Source: Saccharopolyspora shandongensis
Lineage (GTDB): Bacteria > Actinomycetota > Actinomycetes > Mycobacteriales > Pseudonocardiaceae
NCBI RefSeq assembly: GCF_900106995.1
Contig: NZ_FNOK01000022.1
Coordinates: 81,132-145,131 of the forward strand
Direction of reading: 5' to 3'
Length of the DNA stretch: 64,000 nucleotides
Shown here piece after piece: positions 1 through 8,654 of this stretch. The position numbers and the translations under genes are program-made. The stretch's first letter is position 1, and each line of letters begins with the position of its first letter. The notes under the pieces were generated by a model. That model was not told where the DNA came from, made no database searches, and worked only from the letters and a program-made list of their open reading frames with translations.

Positions 1-6
1 CTGGGC

Positions 7-1233
7 GTGTCGCACGGAACCGGAACACCCGCTCTGACCGCGGTCGCAGATCACCAGTCGAAGATCGCCGCCCTGCTCGCCCCGACGCCGGTGGTGGTCA
101 AGCCGCTGGCGGACTGCCTCGGGCTGGCCCTCGCCGCGGACCTGACCGCGCCGATCTCGCTGCCGCCGTTCGACAACTCCGCGATGGACGGCTACGCCGT
201 CCGCTCCGTCGACCTGGCCGGCACGACGCCGGAGCAGCCGGTGCTGCTGCCGGTCCACGAGGACATCCCGGCCGGCCGGGTGGACGTGCCGCCGCTGCAG
301 CCGGGCACCGCGCACCGGATCATGACCGGCGCCCAGATGCCGCCGGGCGCGGACGCGGTGATCCCGGTGGAACGCACCGACGGCGGTACCGAGCAGGTGC
401 GGATGTTCGCCGCCGTGCAGCCGGGGGCGCACGTGCGCCGCGCGGGCGAGGACGTCACGGCGGGCGCCACCGTGCTGGCGGCGGGCACCACGCTGGCGCC
501 GTCGCAGCTGGGCGTCGCCGCCGCCGTCGGGGCCGCGGAACTGCCCGTGCACCGGCCGGTCCGGGTGCTGGTGCTGTCCACCGGATCGGAGCTGGTGGCG
601 CCCGGCACGACCCTGCAGCCGGGGCAGATCTACGAGTCCAACGGCCTGATGCTGGCCGCCGCGGTGCGCGAGGCCGGCGGCGAGGCCACGCTGCTGCGGT
701 TCGTGCCGGACGACGTCGAGGCCTTCCACGCCGCGCTCGCCCCGCACCTGGCCGACACCGACCTGCTGATCACCTCCGGCGGCGTCAGCGCCGGGGCCTA
801 CGAGGTCGTCAAGGACGCGCTCACCGGCACCGGCGTCGAGTTCACCAAGGTCGCGATGCAGCCCGGGATGCCGCAGGGCTGCGGCCGGTACCGGGACGGC
901 GTCGCCGTGGTGACGCTGCCCGGCAACCCGGTCAGCGCGATGGTGTCGTTCGAGGTGTTCGTGCGGCCCGCGCTGCGCGCCGCGGCCGGGCACCTGGCCA
1001 CCCGCCGCCCGGTGCGGCAGGCGAGGCTGACCGAGCCGCTGTCCGCGCCCGCGGGCAAGCGCCAGTACCGCCGGGGCCGGTTCGACCCGGCCACCGGCGG
1101 GGTGACGCTGCAGGGCGCGCCCGGCTCGCACCTGCTGGCGGGCCTGGCCAGGGCGAACTGCCTGCTGGAAATCCCCGAGGACGTGACCGAACTCGCCACG
1201 GGGTCCACAGTGGACGTAATGCTGCTGGAGTAG
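7..1233 (+). CDS. moeA: Molybdopterin molybdenumtransferase MoeA
   Basis: Last step of molybdenum cofactor synthesis: takes adenylyl-molybdopterin and inserts molybdate, in the cytoplasm. The 408-residue product has the family length and signature blocks: PPFDNSAMDGYAV (53-65), MTGAQMPPGADAVIPVE (106-122), STGSEL (191-196), TSGGVSAGAYE (256-266) and LPGNPVSAM (304-312). The usual acidic residue after GGVSxG is Glu here. The GTG start lies six bases from the window edge, so the ribosome binding site cannot be seen and an upstream start is possible. No other Moco gene is in the window; the gene downstream is unrelated and 30 bp away, so co-transcription is possible. Confidence 0.93.
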   Translation: MSHGTGTPALTAVADHQSKIAALLAPTPVVVKPLADCLGLALAADLTAPISLPPFDNSAMDGYAVRSVDLAGTTPEQPVLLPVHEDIPAGRVDVPPLQPGTAHRIMTGAQMPPGADAVIPVERTDGGTEQVRMFAAVQPGAHVRRAGEDVTAGATVLAAGTTLAPSQLGVAAAVGAAELPVHRPVRVLVLSTGSELVAPGTTLQPGQIYESNGLMLAAAVREAGGEATLLRFVPDDVEAFHAALAPHLADTDLLITSGGVSAGAYEVVKDALTGTGVEFTKVAMQPGMPQGCGRYRDGVAVVTLPGNPVSAMVSFEVFVRPALRAAAGHLATRRPVRQARLTEPLSAPAGKRQYRRGRFDPATGGVTLQGAPGSHLLAGLARANCLLEIPEDVTELATGSTVDVMLLE

Positions 1234-1263
1234 CTCGCCCCGGGCACCCGGAAGATCATCTGG

Positions 1264-3318
1264 TTGACGGATGGCACCGGCGTCCCCAAGACTGCACCAC
1301 CATCACCGACCACCCCTCCGGAGTTCTGCACCGTGCGTGGCCCCTGGCGCGCCGCCCTGGCGCTGGCGTTGCACATCGGCTTCTTCCTCGCGCCGATCGC
1401 GCTGGTCCTCGGGCTGCTCGCGATCTCGGCGTTCACCTTCCGATACGACCAGTCCAGCGGCATGAAGGCCGCGCTCGCGGCGGTCGCCGTCGGCGCGCTC
1501 TTCGCGATCGGGCTGCGCGCCGTGCTGCGCAGCCGGGTGCGGCCGCGCGGCGTGCGGCTGGACCGAGCGGAGCAGCCGCAGCTGTGGCGGATGGTGGAGT
1601 CGATCGCCGCCGACGCGGCCGCACCGCTGCCCGACGAAATCCGCATCACCTCCGACCCGACCGCGAACATCCGCGAGGACACCGCGCTGCTGGGCCTGCG
1701 CATCCGGACCCGCTACCTGGAGCTCGGGCTGCCGCTGCTGGCCGCGCTGAACGTCAGCGAGCTGCGGGCCGTGGTGGCGCACGAGCTCGGCAGGCTGACC
1801 GGGCGCAGCAAGCTGACGGTCACCGCCTACCGGGCGTCGGCGAGCGTCGAGCGAACCGTCGACGGGCTCACCGGCGGCCCCGTCAAATGGATGTTCACCG
1901 GCTACGCCCGGCTGTTCACCGCGATCGCGGCCACCACCGGCCACGACCTGGAGCTCGCCGCCGACGCCATCGCGGTCCGGGAGGCGGGCACCCGCGCGGC
2001 CGCCACGGCGCTGCGGAAGCGGATCGCCATCGAGCTCGGCTGGCAGGAGTACTCCGACGAGTACCTCAGCATGGCCAAGGCCGTGGGCCACACGCCGGAC
2101 GTGCTGCTGGGCTTCCGCAACTTCATGGAGCACCCGACCCGCAAACCGGAGCTCGCCGAGCGGGTCAAGAAGGCGATCGCCGAGGGCGAGGACGGCAGCC
2201 GCACCCACCTGCCCGCGCGCCGGCGCATCGAAGCGATGAAGCGGATCAAGGTCAGCGGCCGCGACATCGACGACCGGCCCGCGTTCGCCTTGCTGCGCAA
2301 CCCGCGCAAGAGCGTGCCGGACCTCGAAGACCGCCTGATGGTCGACGGCCTCAAGCGCCGGCTGGGCTGGCCGGAGCTGGCCCGGCTGGCCGGCGCCGCC
2401 CACGTCGCCGAGCGGGCCGCGCTGCTGAGTTCCGCCGTGGCGCAGAGCGGACTGCCGGTGGAACCGGCGATCGCGGGCATCCTGCCCGCCATCCACCGCG
2501 GCCAGGGCCACGACCTGATCAACCCAGTGCTCAACCCCGGCCTGTGTCCGGAACGCATTGACGAGGCCGCCGTCGACACGCTGACCGAGCTGCTCGGCAG
2601 CGCCGTGGTGGACGCGCTGATCTGCGCCCGGCGGGCGCACCACGAGCTGGACTGGGGCGGCCCGTCGACGGTGCGGCTGGCCAACGGGCAGCCGCTGGAC
2701 CCGGACCGGCTGATCCGCCCGGCGGTGGCTGATCCCAGGCTGATCCCGGGCCTGCACCGGGCGCTGGTCGACCTCGGGGTGCCGATGACCCACGCGCGCC
2801 GCCCCGCCGCGGAGCCCGAGCCCTCGCTGGCCGGGATCGTCAGTCCGGTGCAGTGCACCGGCGGCAACTACGACCTGCTGGTCACCGATCGCGGCCTGGT
2901 GCTGCTGCCCAGCTCCGCCAGCACCACGAAGCGCCTGCTGGCCGGCACGCTCGCCCGGTTCCGCAAGGCGGAGCAGGAGCAGCTCGCCGAGCTGGCCGCC
3001 ACGCCGATCGGCGAGCTCCGGGAGCGGCCCGGCGCGCAGTGGGTGGACAGCCGGGACGTGGCCCGCGCGCGGCTGGACCAGGACCGCGCGGGCTGGTCGC
3101 TGTCGCTGGAGTTGTACCTGGACGAGTACGCGGTGTCCGAGCTGGACGACATCGGCGTGCAGGACGGCGAGGACGGCGTGTCCGAGCTGGTGCTGCGCAG
3201 CACGGCCGATGGCGTGGAGCACGGCGACCCGTACCGGGGTCTCGGCGAGCTGATGGGGGCGCGGATGAACCTCGACGAGACCGACGACACGAATGAGGGA
3301 GAAGGGCCAGGGTTCTGA
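1264..3318 (+). CDS. M48-like membrane protein with degenerate zinc motif
   Basis: 684 residues from a TTG start; GTG at 1333 (residue 24) is an equally good start and sits just before the first hydrophobic segment. Two membrane segments (about 28-55 and 70-90) are followed by a domain resembling M48 (HtpX/Ste24) metallopeptidases. The zinc helix reads HELGR at 173-177 where the family has HExxH, so the second histidine ligand is Arg, although the later ELAAD (230-234) third-ligand motif is intact. The C-terminal 400 residues are hydrophilic with no motif I recognise. Proteolysis is therefore doubtful; a non-catalytic chaperone or scaffold role is possible. It follows moeA by 30 bp on the same strand. 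Confidence 0.6.
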   Translation: MTDGTGVPKTAPPSPTTPPEFCTVRGPWRAALALALHIGFFLAPIALVLGLLAISAFTFRYDQSSGMKAALAAVAVGALFAIGLRAVLRSRVRPRGVRLDRAEQPQLWRMVESIAADAAAPLPDEIRITSDPTANIREDTALLGLRIRTRYLELGLPLLAALNVSELRAVVAHELGRLTGRSKLTVTAYRASASVERTVDGLTGGPVKWMFTGYARLFTAIAATTGHDLELAADAIAVREAGTRAAATALRKRIAIELGWQEYSDEYLSMAKAVGHTPDVLLGFRNFMEHPTRKPELAERVKKAIAEGEDGSRTHLPARRRIEAMKRIKVSGRDIDDRPAFALLRNPRKSVPDLEDRLMVDGLKRRLGWPELARLAGAAHVAERAALLSSAVAQSGLPVEPAIAGILPAIHRGQGHDLINPVLNPGLCPERIDEAAVDTLTELLGSAVVDALICARRAHHELDWGGPSTVRLANGQPLDPDRLIRPAVADPRLIPGLHRALVDLGVPMTHARRPAAEPEPSLAGIVSPVQCTGGNYDLLVTDRGLVLLPSSASTTKRLLAGTLARFRKAEQEQLAELAATPIGELRERPGAQWVDSRDVARARLDQDRAGWSLSLELYLDEYAVSELDDIGVQDGEDGVSELVLRSTADGVEHGDPYRGLGELMGARMNLDETDDTNEGEGPGF

Positions 3319-3800
3319 TGACTCTTCGTCATGTAACGGCGCCGTGAGGTCCTCCAAAAGCGGCTACGGACATTTTGTGAACTCAATTACACTGGAAACC
3401 GCGTAACGAACCGTCGCCCAAATACATCTCCTAGACGTCCGCACAAACCCACTACCGCTTGCCAGTGGGGGCGGACACACCGAGGACCGTGCGCCGTCGG
3501 GGGGTGCACGGACCACACCGGGGAGGCCGTCCGACGTCTACGGGGAGACGTCGAACGGCCTCCTCGCTTTACATCACCCGACCGGGTTACCTGGGCGGCG
3601 CGTTGGCGGTAGCATCCCGGAAACGGATAGACGCAGGTCAGCAGGGTAGTTCTTGATCAACTACGCCCCCTGGCGTCGGTTGACGTGAGGCGTCCGCGAT
3701 GCTGTACCGACGACGGCACCGGTCGGCGCTCGGCGTTCGCGCCGGAGAACCGGCCGAACCGCCGCACCATAGACCGCCGACGCAGGGGCGTAGCACCTCG
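3319..3800. other. Intergenic region upstream of psd
   Basis: 482 bp with no supported gene. It contains a strong hairpin (3523-3562) and, before it, a lower-GC stretch (about 3345-3435). The promoter of psd should lie between the hairpin and 3800, but I see no clear -35/-10 pair. Short open frames here lack typical actinobacterial codon use. Confidence 0.5.
3523..3562. terminator. 17-bp stem hairpin
   Basis: Arms 3523-3539 (GAGGCCGTCCGACGTCT) and 3546-3562 pair over 17 bp with one mismatch around a 6-nt loop ACGGGG. It is followed by CTCGCTTT on the plus strand, so it reads best as a terminator for the gene ending at 3318, or as a leader hairpin of psd. Confidence 0.55.
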
Positions 3801-4523
3801 ATGAGCACCGCCGAAGAACCGAAGAAGAACCTGCTGGCGCACCTCGCCGCGCTGGCCCGCGACACCATCCCGCCGATGCACCCGGCAGGCCGCCCGTTCG
3901 TGCTCGGCGCCGCCATCGCGACCCTCCTGCTGCGCCGCCGCTGGCGCGCGGCGGGTGTGCTCGGCGGCATCGTCACCGCCTGGTGCGCGTGGTTCTTCCG
4001 CGAGCCAGTCCGCACCACGCCCAGCCGCGAGGGACTCGCCGTCGCGCCCGCCGACGGCACGATCTCGCACATCGAGCCCGCGGTGCCGCCGGCCGAGCTG
4101 GGCCTCGGCGACGAGCCGATGACCCGCATCAGCGCCTTCCTGACGATCTTCGACGTGCACGTCCAGCGGATCCCGCTGAGCGGCAAGGTCGAGACCATCG
4201 CCTACCGCCCGGGCAAGTTCCTCTCCGCCGACCTGGACAAGGCCAGCGAGGACAACGAGCGCAACTCGATGGTCATCCGCGCCGACGACGGCACCCAGGT
4301 CGCCGTGGTGCAGATCGCCGGCCTCGTGGCCCGCCGCATCGTCTGCTCCGTCTCCGAGGGCGACGTGCTGCAGGCCGGCAACACCTACGGGCTGATCCGG
4401 TTCGGCTCCCGGGTGGACCTCTACGTGCCCACCGGCAGCCGGATCCTGGTCGAGCCCGGCCAGCGCACCATCGGCGGGGAGACCGCCCTCGCCGAGCTGC
4501 CTCGGGGGACGCATTCCTCATGA
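3801..4523 (+). CDS. psd: Phosphatidylserine decarboxylase
   Basis: Converts phosphatidylserine to phosphatidylethanolamine at the membrane. The 240-residue protein is the short prokaryotic type: one or two N-terminal hydrophobic segments (about 30-68), DVHVQRIPLSG in the middle, and the FGS tripeptide at 201-203 where the proenzyme cleaves itself to form the pyruvoyl group. I chose ATG 3801 rather than the in-frame ATG at 3699 because the extra 34 residues are Arg/Pro-rich and unlike the family. Its stop overlaps the pssA start (ATGA), so the two are translationally coupled and form the PS-to-PE branch together. Confidence 0.92.
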   Translation: MSTAEEPKKNLLAHLAALARDTIPPMHPAGRPFVLGAAIATLLLRRRWRAAGVLGGIVTAWCAWFFREPVRTTPSREGLAVAPADGTISHIEPAVPPAELGLGDEPMTRISAFLTIFDVHVQRIPLSGKVETIAYRPGKFLSADLDKASEDNERNSMVIRADDGTQVAVVQIAGLVARRIVCSVSEGDVLQAGNTYGLIRFGSRVDLYVPTGSRILVEPGQRTIGGETALAELPRGTHSS

Positions 4524-5461
4524 GCATGCACAGCGCCCCCGGCATCCGGCTGCTGCCCAACGCGATCACCGTGCTGGCGATGTGCGCCGGGCTGTCGGCG
4601 GTCCAGTTCGCGCTCAACGGCCAGCTCACCGGCGCGATCGCGGCCGTCGCGGTCGCGGCGGTGCTCGACGGCCTGGACGGGCGGATCGCGCGGCTGCTCG
4701 ACGCCACCTCCAAGATGGGCGCCGAACTGGACTCGCTGTCCGACGCGATGTCCTTCGGCGTCGCCCCGGCGCTGACGCTGTACGCCTGGCAGCTGCAGGA
4801 CAACCGCGTCGGCTGGGTGGTCTCGCTGATCTTCGCGGTGTGCATGGTGCTCCGGCTGGCGCGGTTCAACACGCTGCTCGACGACGCCGACCAGCCGCCG
4901 TACGCCAAGGAGTTCTTCGTCGGCGTGCCGGCCCCGGCGGCCGGGCTGCTCGGGCTGCTGCCGATCGTCCTGACCGCGCACTTCGGCTACCTGGGCTGGT
5001 GGGCGAACCAGAACGTGGTGATGGTCTGGATGGTGCTGATCGCGGCGCTGATGGTCAGCCGGGTGCCGACGCTGTCGCTGAAGACCGTGAAGGTGCCGCC
5101 GAGGGCGGCGGCACCGCTGCTGGTGCTGGTAGCGCTGCTGGCGGCGGGAATAATCATGTTCCCGCTGATCTCGCTGGCGATCGCCATGGTGATCTACCTC
5201 CTGCACATCCCGTACGCGGTCTACCGCCACAACTGGCTGGCCAAGCACCCGGAGGCGTGGAGCGCACCGCCGCGAGAGCGGCGTGCGATCCGCCGGCGCA
5301 CCCAACGCCGGCTCGGCCTGCGCCCACCGCTGCGCCGCAGCGTGGCGGGCGCCGCCAGGCGCGTCCGCCTACCGCGACGCCACAGCCACCCGGACGGACC
5401 CCGCCGCAGCTGGCGGCGCCTGGAGTTACGGCGCAGCCGCAACGACGGCCCCCGCCGCTAA
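4520..5461 (+). CDS. pssA: CDP-diacylglycerol--serine O-phosphatidyltransferase
   Basis: Makes phosphatidylserine from CDP-diacylglycerol and serine, feeding the psd product. 313 residues with about eight membrane segments. The CDP-alcohol phosphatidyltransferase signature DG-x2-AR-x8-G-x3-D-x3-D is complete at residues 53-75 (DGRIAR, then G67, D71, D75). ATG 4520 overlaps the psd stop by 4 bp. The last 70 residues are an Arg/Pro-rich tail that is not part of the catalytic fold and makes the protein longer than most bacterial PssA proteins. A pair of perfect palindromes follows the stop. Confidence 0.92.
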   Translation: MSMHSAPGIRLLPNAITVLAMCAGLSAVQFALNGQLTGAIAAVAVAAVLDGLDGRIARLLDATSKMGAELDSLSDAMSFGVAPALTLYAWQLQDNRVGWVVSLIFAVCMVLRLARFNTLLDDADQPPYAKEFFVGVPAPAAGLLGLLPIVLTAHFGYLGWWANQNVVMVWMVLIAALMVSRVPTLSLKTVKVPPRAAAPLLVLVALLAAGIIMFPLISLAIAMVIYLLHIPYAVYRHNWLAKHPEAWSAPPRERRAIRRRTQRRLGLRPPLRRSVAGAARRVRLPRRHSHPDGPRRSWRRLELRRSRNDGPRR

Positions 5462-5542
5462 CGACCCACCCCCGAAGGCGCCGCCCGGCGCAGCCCGGCC
5501 CGGCTCGGCGGGGCCCGGCGCGCGGGGCTCCTCCCAGCGGGG

Positions 5543-5592
5543 TTCCGCAATTCAATGGAAATCGAAGGTCCGATTTCCATTGAATTGCGGAA
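5543..5592. repeat. Intergenic palindrome, 22-bp perfect stem
   Basis: Arms 5543-5564 and 5571-5592 are exact reverse complements around the loop AAGGTC. The inner part GGAAATCG-AAGGTC-CGATTTCC recurs at 12691-12711 beside another repeat element, so this is a dispersed repeat and not only a local terminator. It lies 80 bp after pssA and could also end that transcript. Confidence 0.8.
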
Positions 5593-5653
5593 GTTGTCCA
5601 CAGGCACCCCCGGGTTGTCCACATCCTTCGGCGTGTCCGGGGCACGACACACC

Positions 5654-5691
5654 CGTGGGTCCGCAGTTTCAATTGAAACTGCGGACCCACG
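5654..5691. repeat. 38-bp perfect palindrome with CAGTTTCAATTGAAACTG core
   Basis: Exact two-fold symmetry with no loop, centred on CAATTG. The core GCAGTTTCAATTGAAACTGC also occurs at 41637-41656 and, with one mismatch, inside a gene at 47718-47741. The half-site GCAGTTTCAAT forms the ends of the repeat element at 41669-41946. Confidence 0.85.
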
Positions 5692-5757
5692 TTCCGCCGG
5701 GCCCTGCGTCGGGCGTTGGCGGCGTCGGTGCCGGTTCCGCGCGGTTAAGCTCGCGGC

Positions 5758-7956
5758 GTGCCGTCGATAACGCTGACCGCTCGACTCTCCCCGTCCGCCA
5801 AGGACACCCGGCGCGGCGTCGTTCGCCTGCATCCCGAGGTGCTCGACGCCCTGGGATTGCGGCCGTGGAACGCCGTGCAGCTGACCGGTGCCCGGGTCAC
5901 CGTGGCGCTGGCCGCCGCGGCCGCGCCCGGCAGCCCGACCGGGGTGCTGCTGCTCGACGACGTGGCGTTGATGAACCTCGGCCTCACCGAAGGCGCCGAG
6001 GTGGGCGTCGCGCCCGTGCAGGTCTCCGCCGCGAAGCGGGTGAACATCGCGGGTTCCCAGCTCGCCCGCGCCACCGTTGCTCCCGAGACCGTGCGGATGG
6101 CGTTGACCGGCAAGGTCTTCGGGACCGGCGACACCGTGTCGCTGCTGCCCCAGGACGTCGCGCCGGCGACCACCGCGAACGCCGGCGAGGTGCGCCGGAA
6201 GCTCGCCACCGCCATCGGCATGACCTGGACCAACGAGCTGATCACCATCGCCGCCACCGAACCGCCCGGCGCGGTGGCCGTGCAACCGTCCACAGTGGTC
6301 GAATGGCGGGGCGGCGCCGCACCGGCGGACGCCCCCGCCCCGCCGGCCGCGCCGCAACCGGCGCCGGTCGAACCGGCCGAGCAGGCGGTCCCGGTCGCCG
6401 ACCTGGTCGGCTCCCGCGACACCGCGAAGCGCCTCACCGAATGGCTGCGGCTGGCCTTCGAGCAGCCCGAGCTGCTGCGCCGCCTCGGCGCCGAACCGCA
6501 CCTCGGCGTGCTGCTCAGCGGCCCGGCCGGCGTCGGCAAGGCCACCCTAGCCCGCGCCGTGACGAGCGCGATCGGCGCGGAGCTCGTCGAACTCGCCGCG
6601 CCCAGCGTCGCGGCGCTCGAACCGCGCACCGCGGCCCAACGCCTCCAGGACGCGATCAACCGCGCCACCAGCGCAACCGGCAACTGCGTGCTGCTGCTGA
6701 CCGACGTCGAGAGCCTCCTGCCGGGCACCGAGCCGCCGCCCCTGGCGACCGTGGCGCTCGACGCGATCCGTGGCGCGATCGGCACCGACCGGCTCGCCGT
6801 GGTCGTCACCAGCTCGCAGCCGCAGGCGATCGACCCCAGGCTGCGGGAGCCGGGCCTGGTGGACCGGGAGCTCACCCTCGGCCTGCCCGACGACGCCACC
6901 CGCGCGGATCTGCTGCGGGTGCTGCTGCGCAACGCGCCGTTGGCCGAGGACGTGCAGCTCGCCGAGGTCGCCGAGCGCGCCCCGGGGTTCGTCGTCGCCG
7001 ACCTGGTGGCGCTGTGCCGGGAAGCGGCGGTCGGCGCGGCGTTGCGGCACCAGGACGACACCGCCGATCCCCGCATCCGGCAGCAGGACCTCCTCGACGC
7101 GCTGGCCTCGGTCCGCCCCATTTCGATGTCCACATCGGACAACCTGCAGACCGGCGGGCTGACGCTGGACGACGTCGGCGACATGACCGAGGTGAAGCAG
7201 GCCCTCACCGAGACGGTGCTCTGGCCGCTGCAGTACCCGGATTCGTTCACCCGGCTCGGCGTCGAGCCGCCGCGCGGCGTGCTGCTGTACGGGCCGCCGG
7301 GCTGCGGCAAGACGTTCCTGGTGCGCGCCCTGGCCGGCAGCGGGCGGCTGAACGTGCTCGTGGTCAAGGGCGCGGAGCTGATGGACAAGTGGGTCGGCGA
7401 GTCCGAGCGGGCGGTCCGCGAGCTGTTCCTGCGGGCCGCCAACGCGGCCCCGACGCTGGTGTTCCTCGACGAGGTGGATGCGCTGGCGCCGCGCCGCGGC
7501 CAGTCCTCGGACTCCGGCGTGGCGGACCGGGTGGTCGCGGCGCTGCTGACGGAGCTCGACGGCGTGGAGCCGATGCGCGACGTGGTCGTCCTCGGCGCGA
7601 CGAACCGTCCTGAGCTGGTCGATCCCGCCCTGCTCCGCCCTGGACGCCTGGAGCGCCTCGTCTACGTCCCGCCGCCGGACGCGGAGGCCCGCGAGGCGAT
7701 CCTGCGCGCGGCGGCGAAGAACACGCCCTTGGCGTCCGATGTGGACCTCGCCGCCCTGGCGGCCGGGCTGGACGGCTACTCCGCCGCCGACTGCGCGGCC
7801 CTGATCCGCGAGGCGGCCCTGACCGCGATGCGCGAATCCCTTTCCGCGGCGGAGGTTTCGGCCGCGCACCTCGCGACGGCCCGGAAGGCGGTCCGGCCCT
7901 CCCTCGACCCGGCCCAGCTCGCGTCCCTGGAGGCCTACGCCACCAACCGCGCCTGA
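5758..7956 (+). CDS. CDC48/p97-like AAA+ ATPase with two AAA domains
   Basis: 732-residue cytoplasmic unfoldase of the CDC48/VCP type found in actinobacteria. An N-terminal substrate or cofactor-binding domain (1-190) is followed by a Pro/Ala linker and two AAA modules. D1 is degenerate: its P-loop reads GPAGVGKA (about 255) and its Walker B reads LLLTDVES (about 313), lacking the catalytic Glu. D2 is canonical: GPPGCGKT (about 512), VFLDEVDAL (about 567) and a GATNRPELVDPALLRPGR second region of homology. Only D2 is likely to hydrolyse ATP. GTG 5758 is the first start after the palindrome. No adaptor gene is adjacent; a strong hairpin terminator follows. Confidence 0.85.
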   Translation: MPSITLTARLSPSAKDTRRGVVRLHPEVLDALGLRPWNAVQLTGARVTVALAAAAAPGSPTGVLLLDDVALMNLGLTEGAEVGVAPVQVSAAKRVNIAGSQLARATVAPETVRMALTGKVFGTGDTVSLLPQDVAPATTANAGEVRRKLATAIGMTWTNELITIAATEPPGAVAVQPSTVVEWRGGAAPADAPAPPAAPQPAPVEPAEQAVPVADLVGSRDTAKRLTEWLRLAFEQPELLRRLGAEPHLGVLLSGPAGVGKATLARAVTSAIGAELVELAAPSVAALEPRTAAQRLQDAINRATSATGNCVLLLTDVESLLPGTEPPPLATVALDAIRGAIGTDRLAVVVTSSQPQAIDPRLREPGLVDRELTLGLPDDATRADLLRVLLRNAPLAEDVQLAEVAERAPGFVVADLVALCREAAVGAALRHQDDTADPRIRQQDLLDALASVRPISMSTSDNLQTGGLTLDDVGDMTEVKQALTETVLWPLQYPDSFTRLGVEPPRGVLLYGPPGCGKTFLVRALAGSGRLNVLVVKGAELMDKWVGESERAVRELFLRAANAAPTLVFLDEVDALAPRRGQSSDSGVADRVVAALLTELDGVEPMRDVVVLGATNRPELVDPALLRPGRLERLVYVPPPDAEAREAILRAAAKNTPLASDVDLAALAAGLDGYSAADCAALIREAALTAMRESLSAAEVSAAHLATARKAVRPSLDPAQLASLEAYATNRA

Positions 7957-7975
7957 CCGCGCGATTCCGCGAAGC

Positions 7976-8017
7976 CCGGTGGCGGCGCGATCCCTCTCGA
8001 AATCGCGCCGTCACCGG
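7976..8017. terminator. 16-bp hairpin between convergent genes
   Basis: Arms 7976-7991 and 8002-8017 pair over 16 bp with one G-U pair and a 10-nt loop. It sits between the AAA gene (plus) and the LytR-C gene (minus), so it can serve both. Confidence 0.75.
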
Positions 8018-8021
8018 CGGG

Positions 8022-8654
8022 TCACTTGGCGGCGACCGTGCCCTTGTAGTCGTTGGTGATGATGGCGATCAGGCCCGGCGTCGCGTCCTGGATGCCGTCG
8101 AAGCGGGGCTCGGAGCGCGCCCCGAAGTGGGCCGCCATGTCCTTCGCCTGCTGCTCCTCGACCGTGCCCGGCCGGAAGTAGATCGTCGTGGTGGGGATGC
8201 GCCCCGCCGAGTAGTTGCCGACCTCCGGAACCTCGTAGCCGGTGCTCCGGAAGTCCTCCGCGGCGCGGTGCGCCAGCCCGCTGATGGTGCTGTTGTTGTA
8301 GACGCGCACCAGGATCTTGCCCGTCACGTTGCCGGAACCGACCGGCACGTCCTGGTTCTGAGTGCCCTGCGGCGGCGGAGTGTCCTGTGTGGCCGGTGGC
8401 GGCGCGACGGGCGGCGCGAGCGGCGTCGTGGCGGCGGGCGGCACCACCGCGGACTCGGCGGGAGGGTTCTGCGCCAGCGAGGTGATTGGTGGGTTGTTGC
8501 CCGGTTCCGGGGGCAGCGGTTGGGCCGTGTTCGCCGTGTTACCGCCGGAAACCAGCGTGGCGATGCCGATGACGCCCGCGATCGCACCGGCACCGATCAG
8601 GCCGAAGCCGATGATCTTGGCCTTGGCCGGTCCGGTGGGTTCCCCTGAAGTCAT
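8022..8654 (-). CDS. LytR C-terminal domain membrane protein
   Basis: 210 residues: short cytoplasmic N-terminus, one membrane helix (about 13-35), a Pro/Thr/Ala-rich extracellular linker, and a LytR_C domain from about 115 (ILVRVYNNSTISGLAHRAAE, then GRIPTTTIYFRPG). LytR_C domains accompany LytR-CpsA-Psr wall-polymer ligases, so a cell-envelope role is inferred; no LCP catalytic domain is present. Its ATG overlaps the stop of the DUF3263 gene (TGATG), so the two are an operon, an arrangement seen in many actinobacteria. Confidence 0.8.
   Translation of the reverse strand: MTSGEPTGPAKAKIIGFGLIGAGAIAGVIGIATLVSGGNTANTAQPLPPEPGNNPPITSLAQNPPAESAVVPPAATTPLAPPVAPPPATQDTPPPQGTQNQDVPVGSGNVTGKILVRVYNNSTISGLAHRAAEDFRSTGYEVPEVGNYSAGRIPTTTIYFRPGTVEEQQAKDMAAHFGARSEPRFDGIQDATPGLIAIITNDYKGTVAAK

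Noticed and set aside
1303..3357. 684-codon open frame opposite the M48-like gene
   Set aside because: Shadow of a high-GC gene; Arg/Gly/His-rich translation with no domain, whereas the plus strand shows family motifs.
3459..3656. 65-codon frame before psd
   Set aside because: Contains the 3523-3562 hairpin, has no ribosome site and atypical composition.
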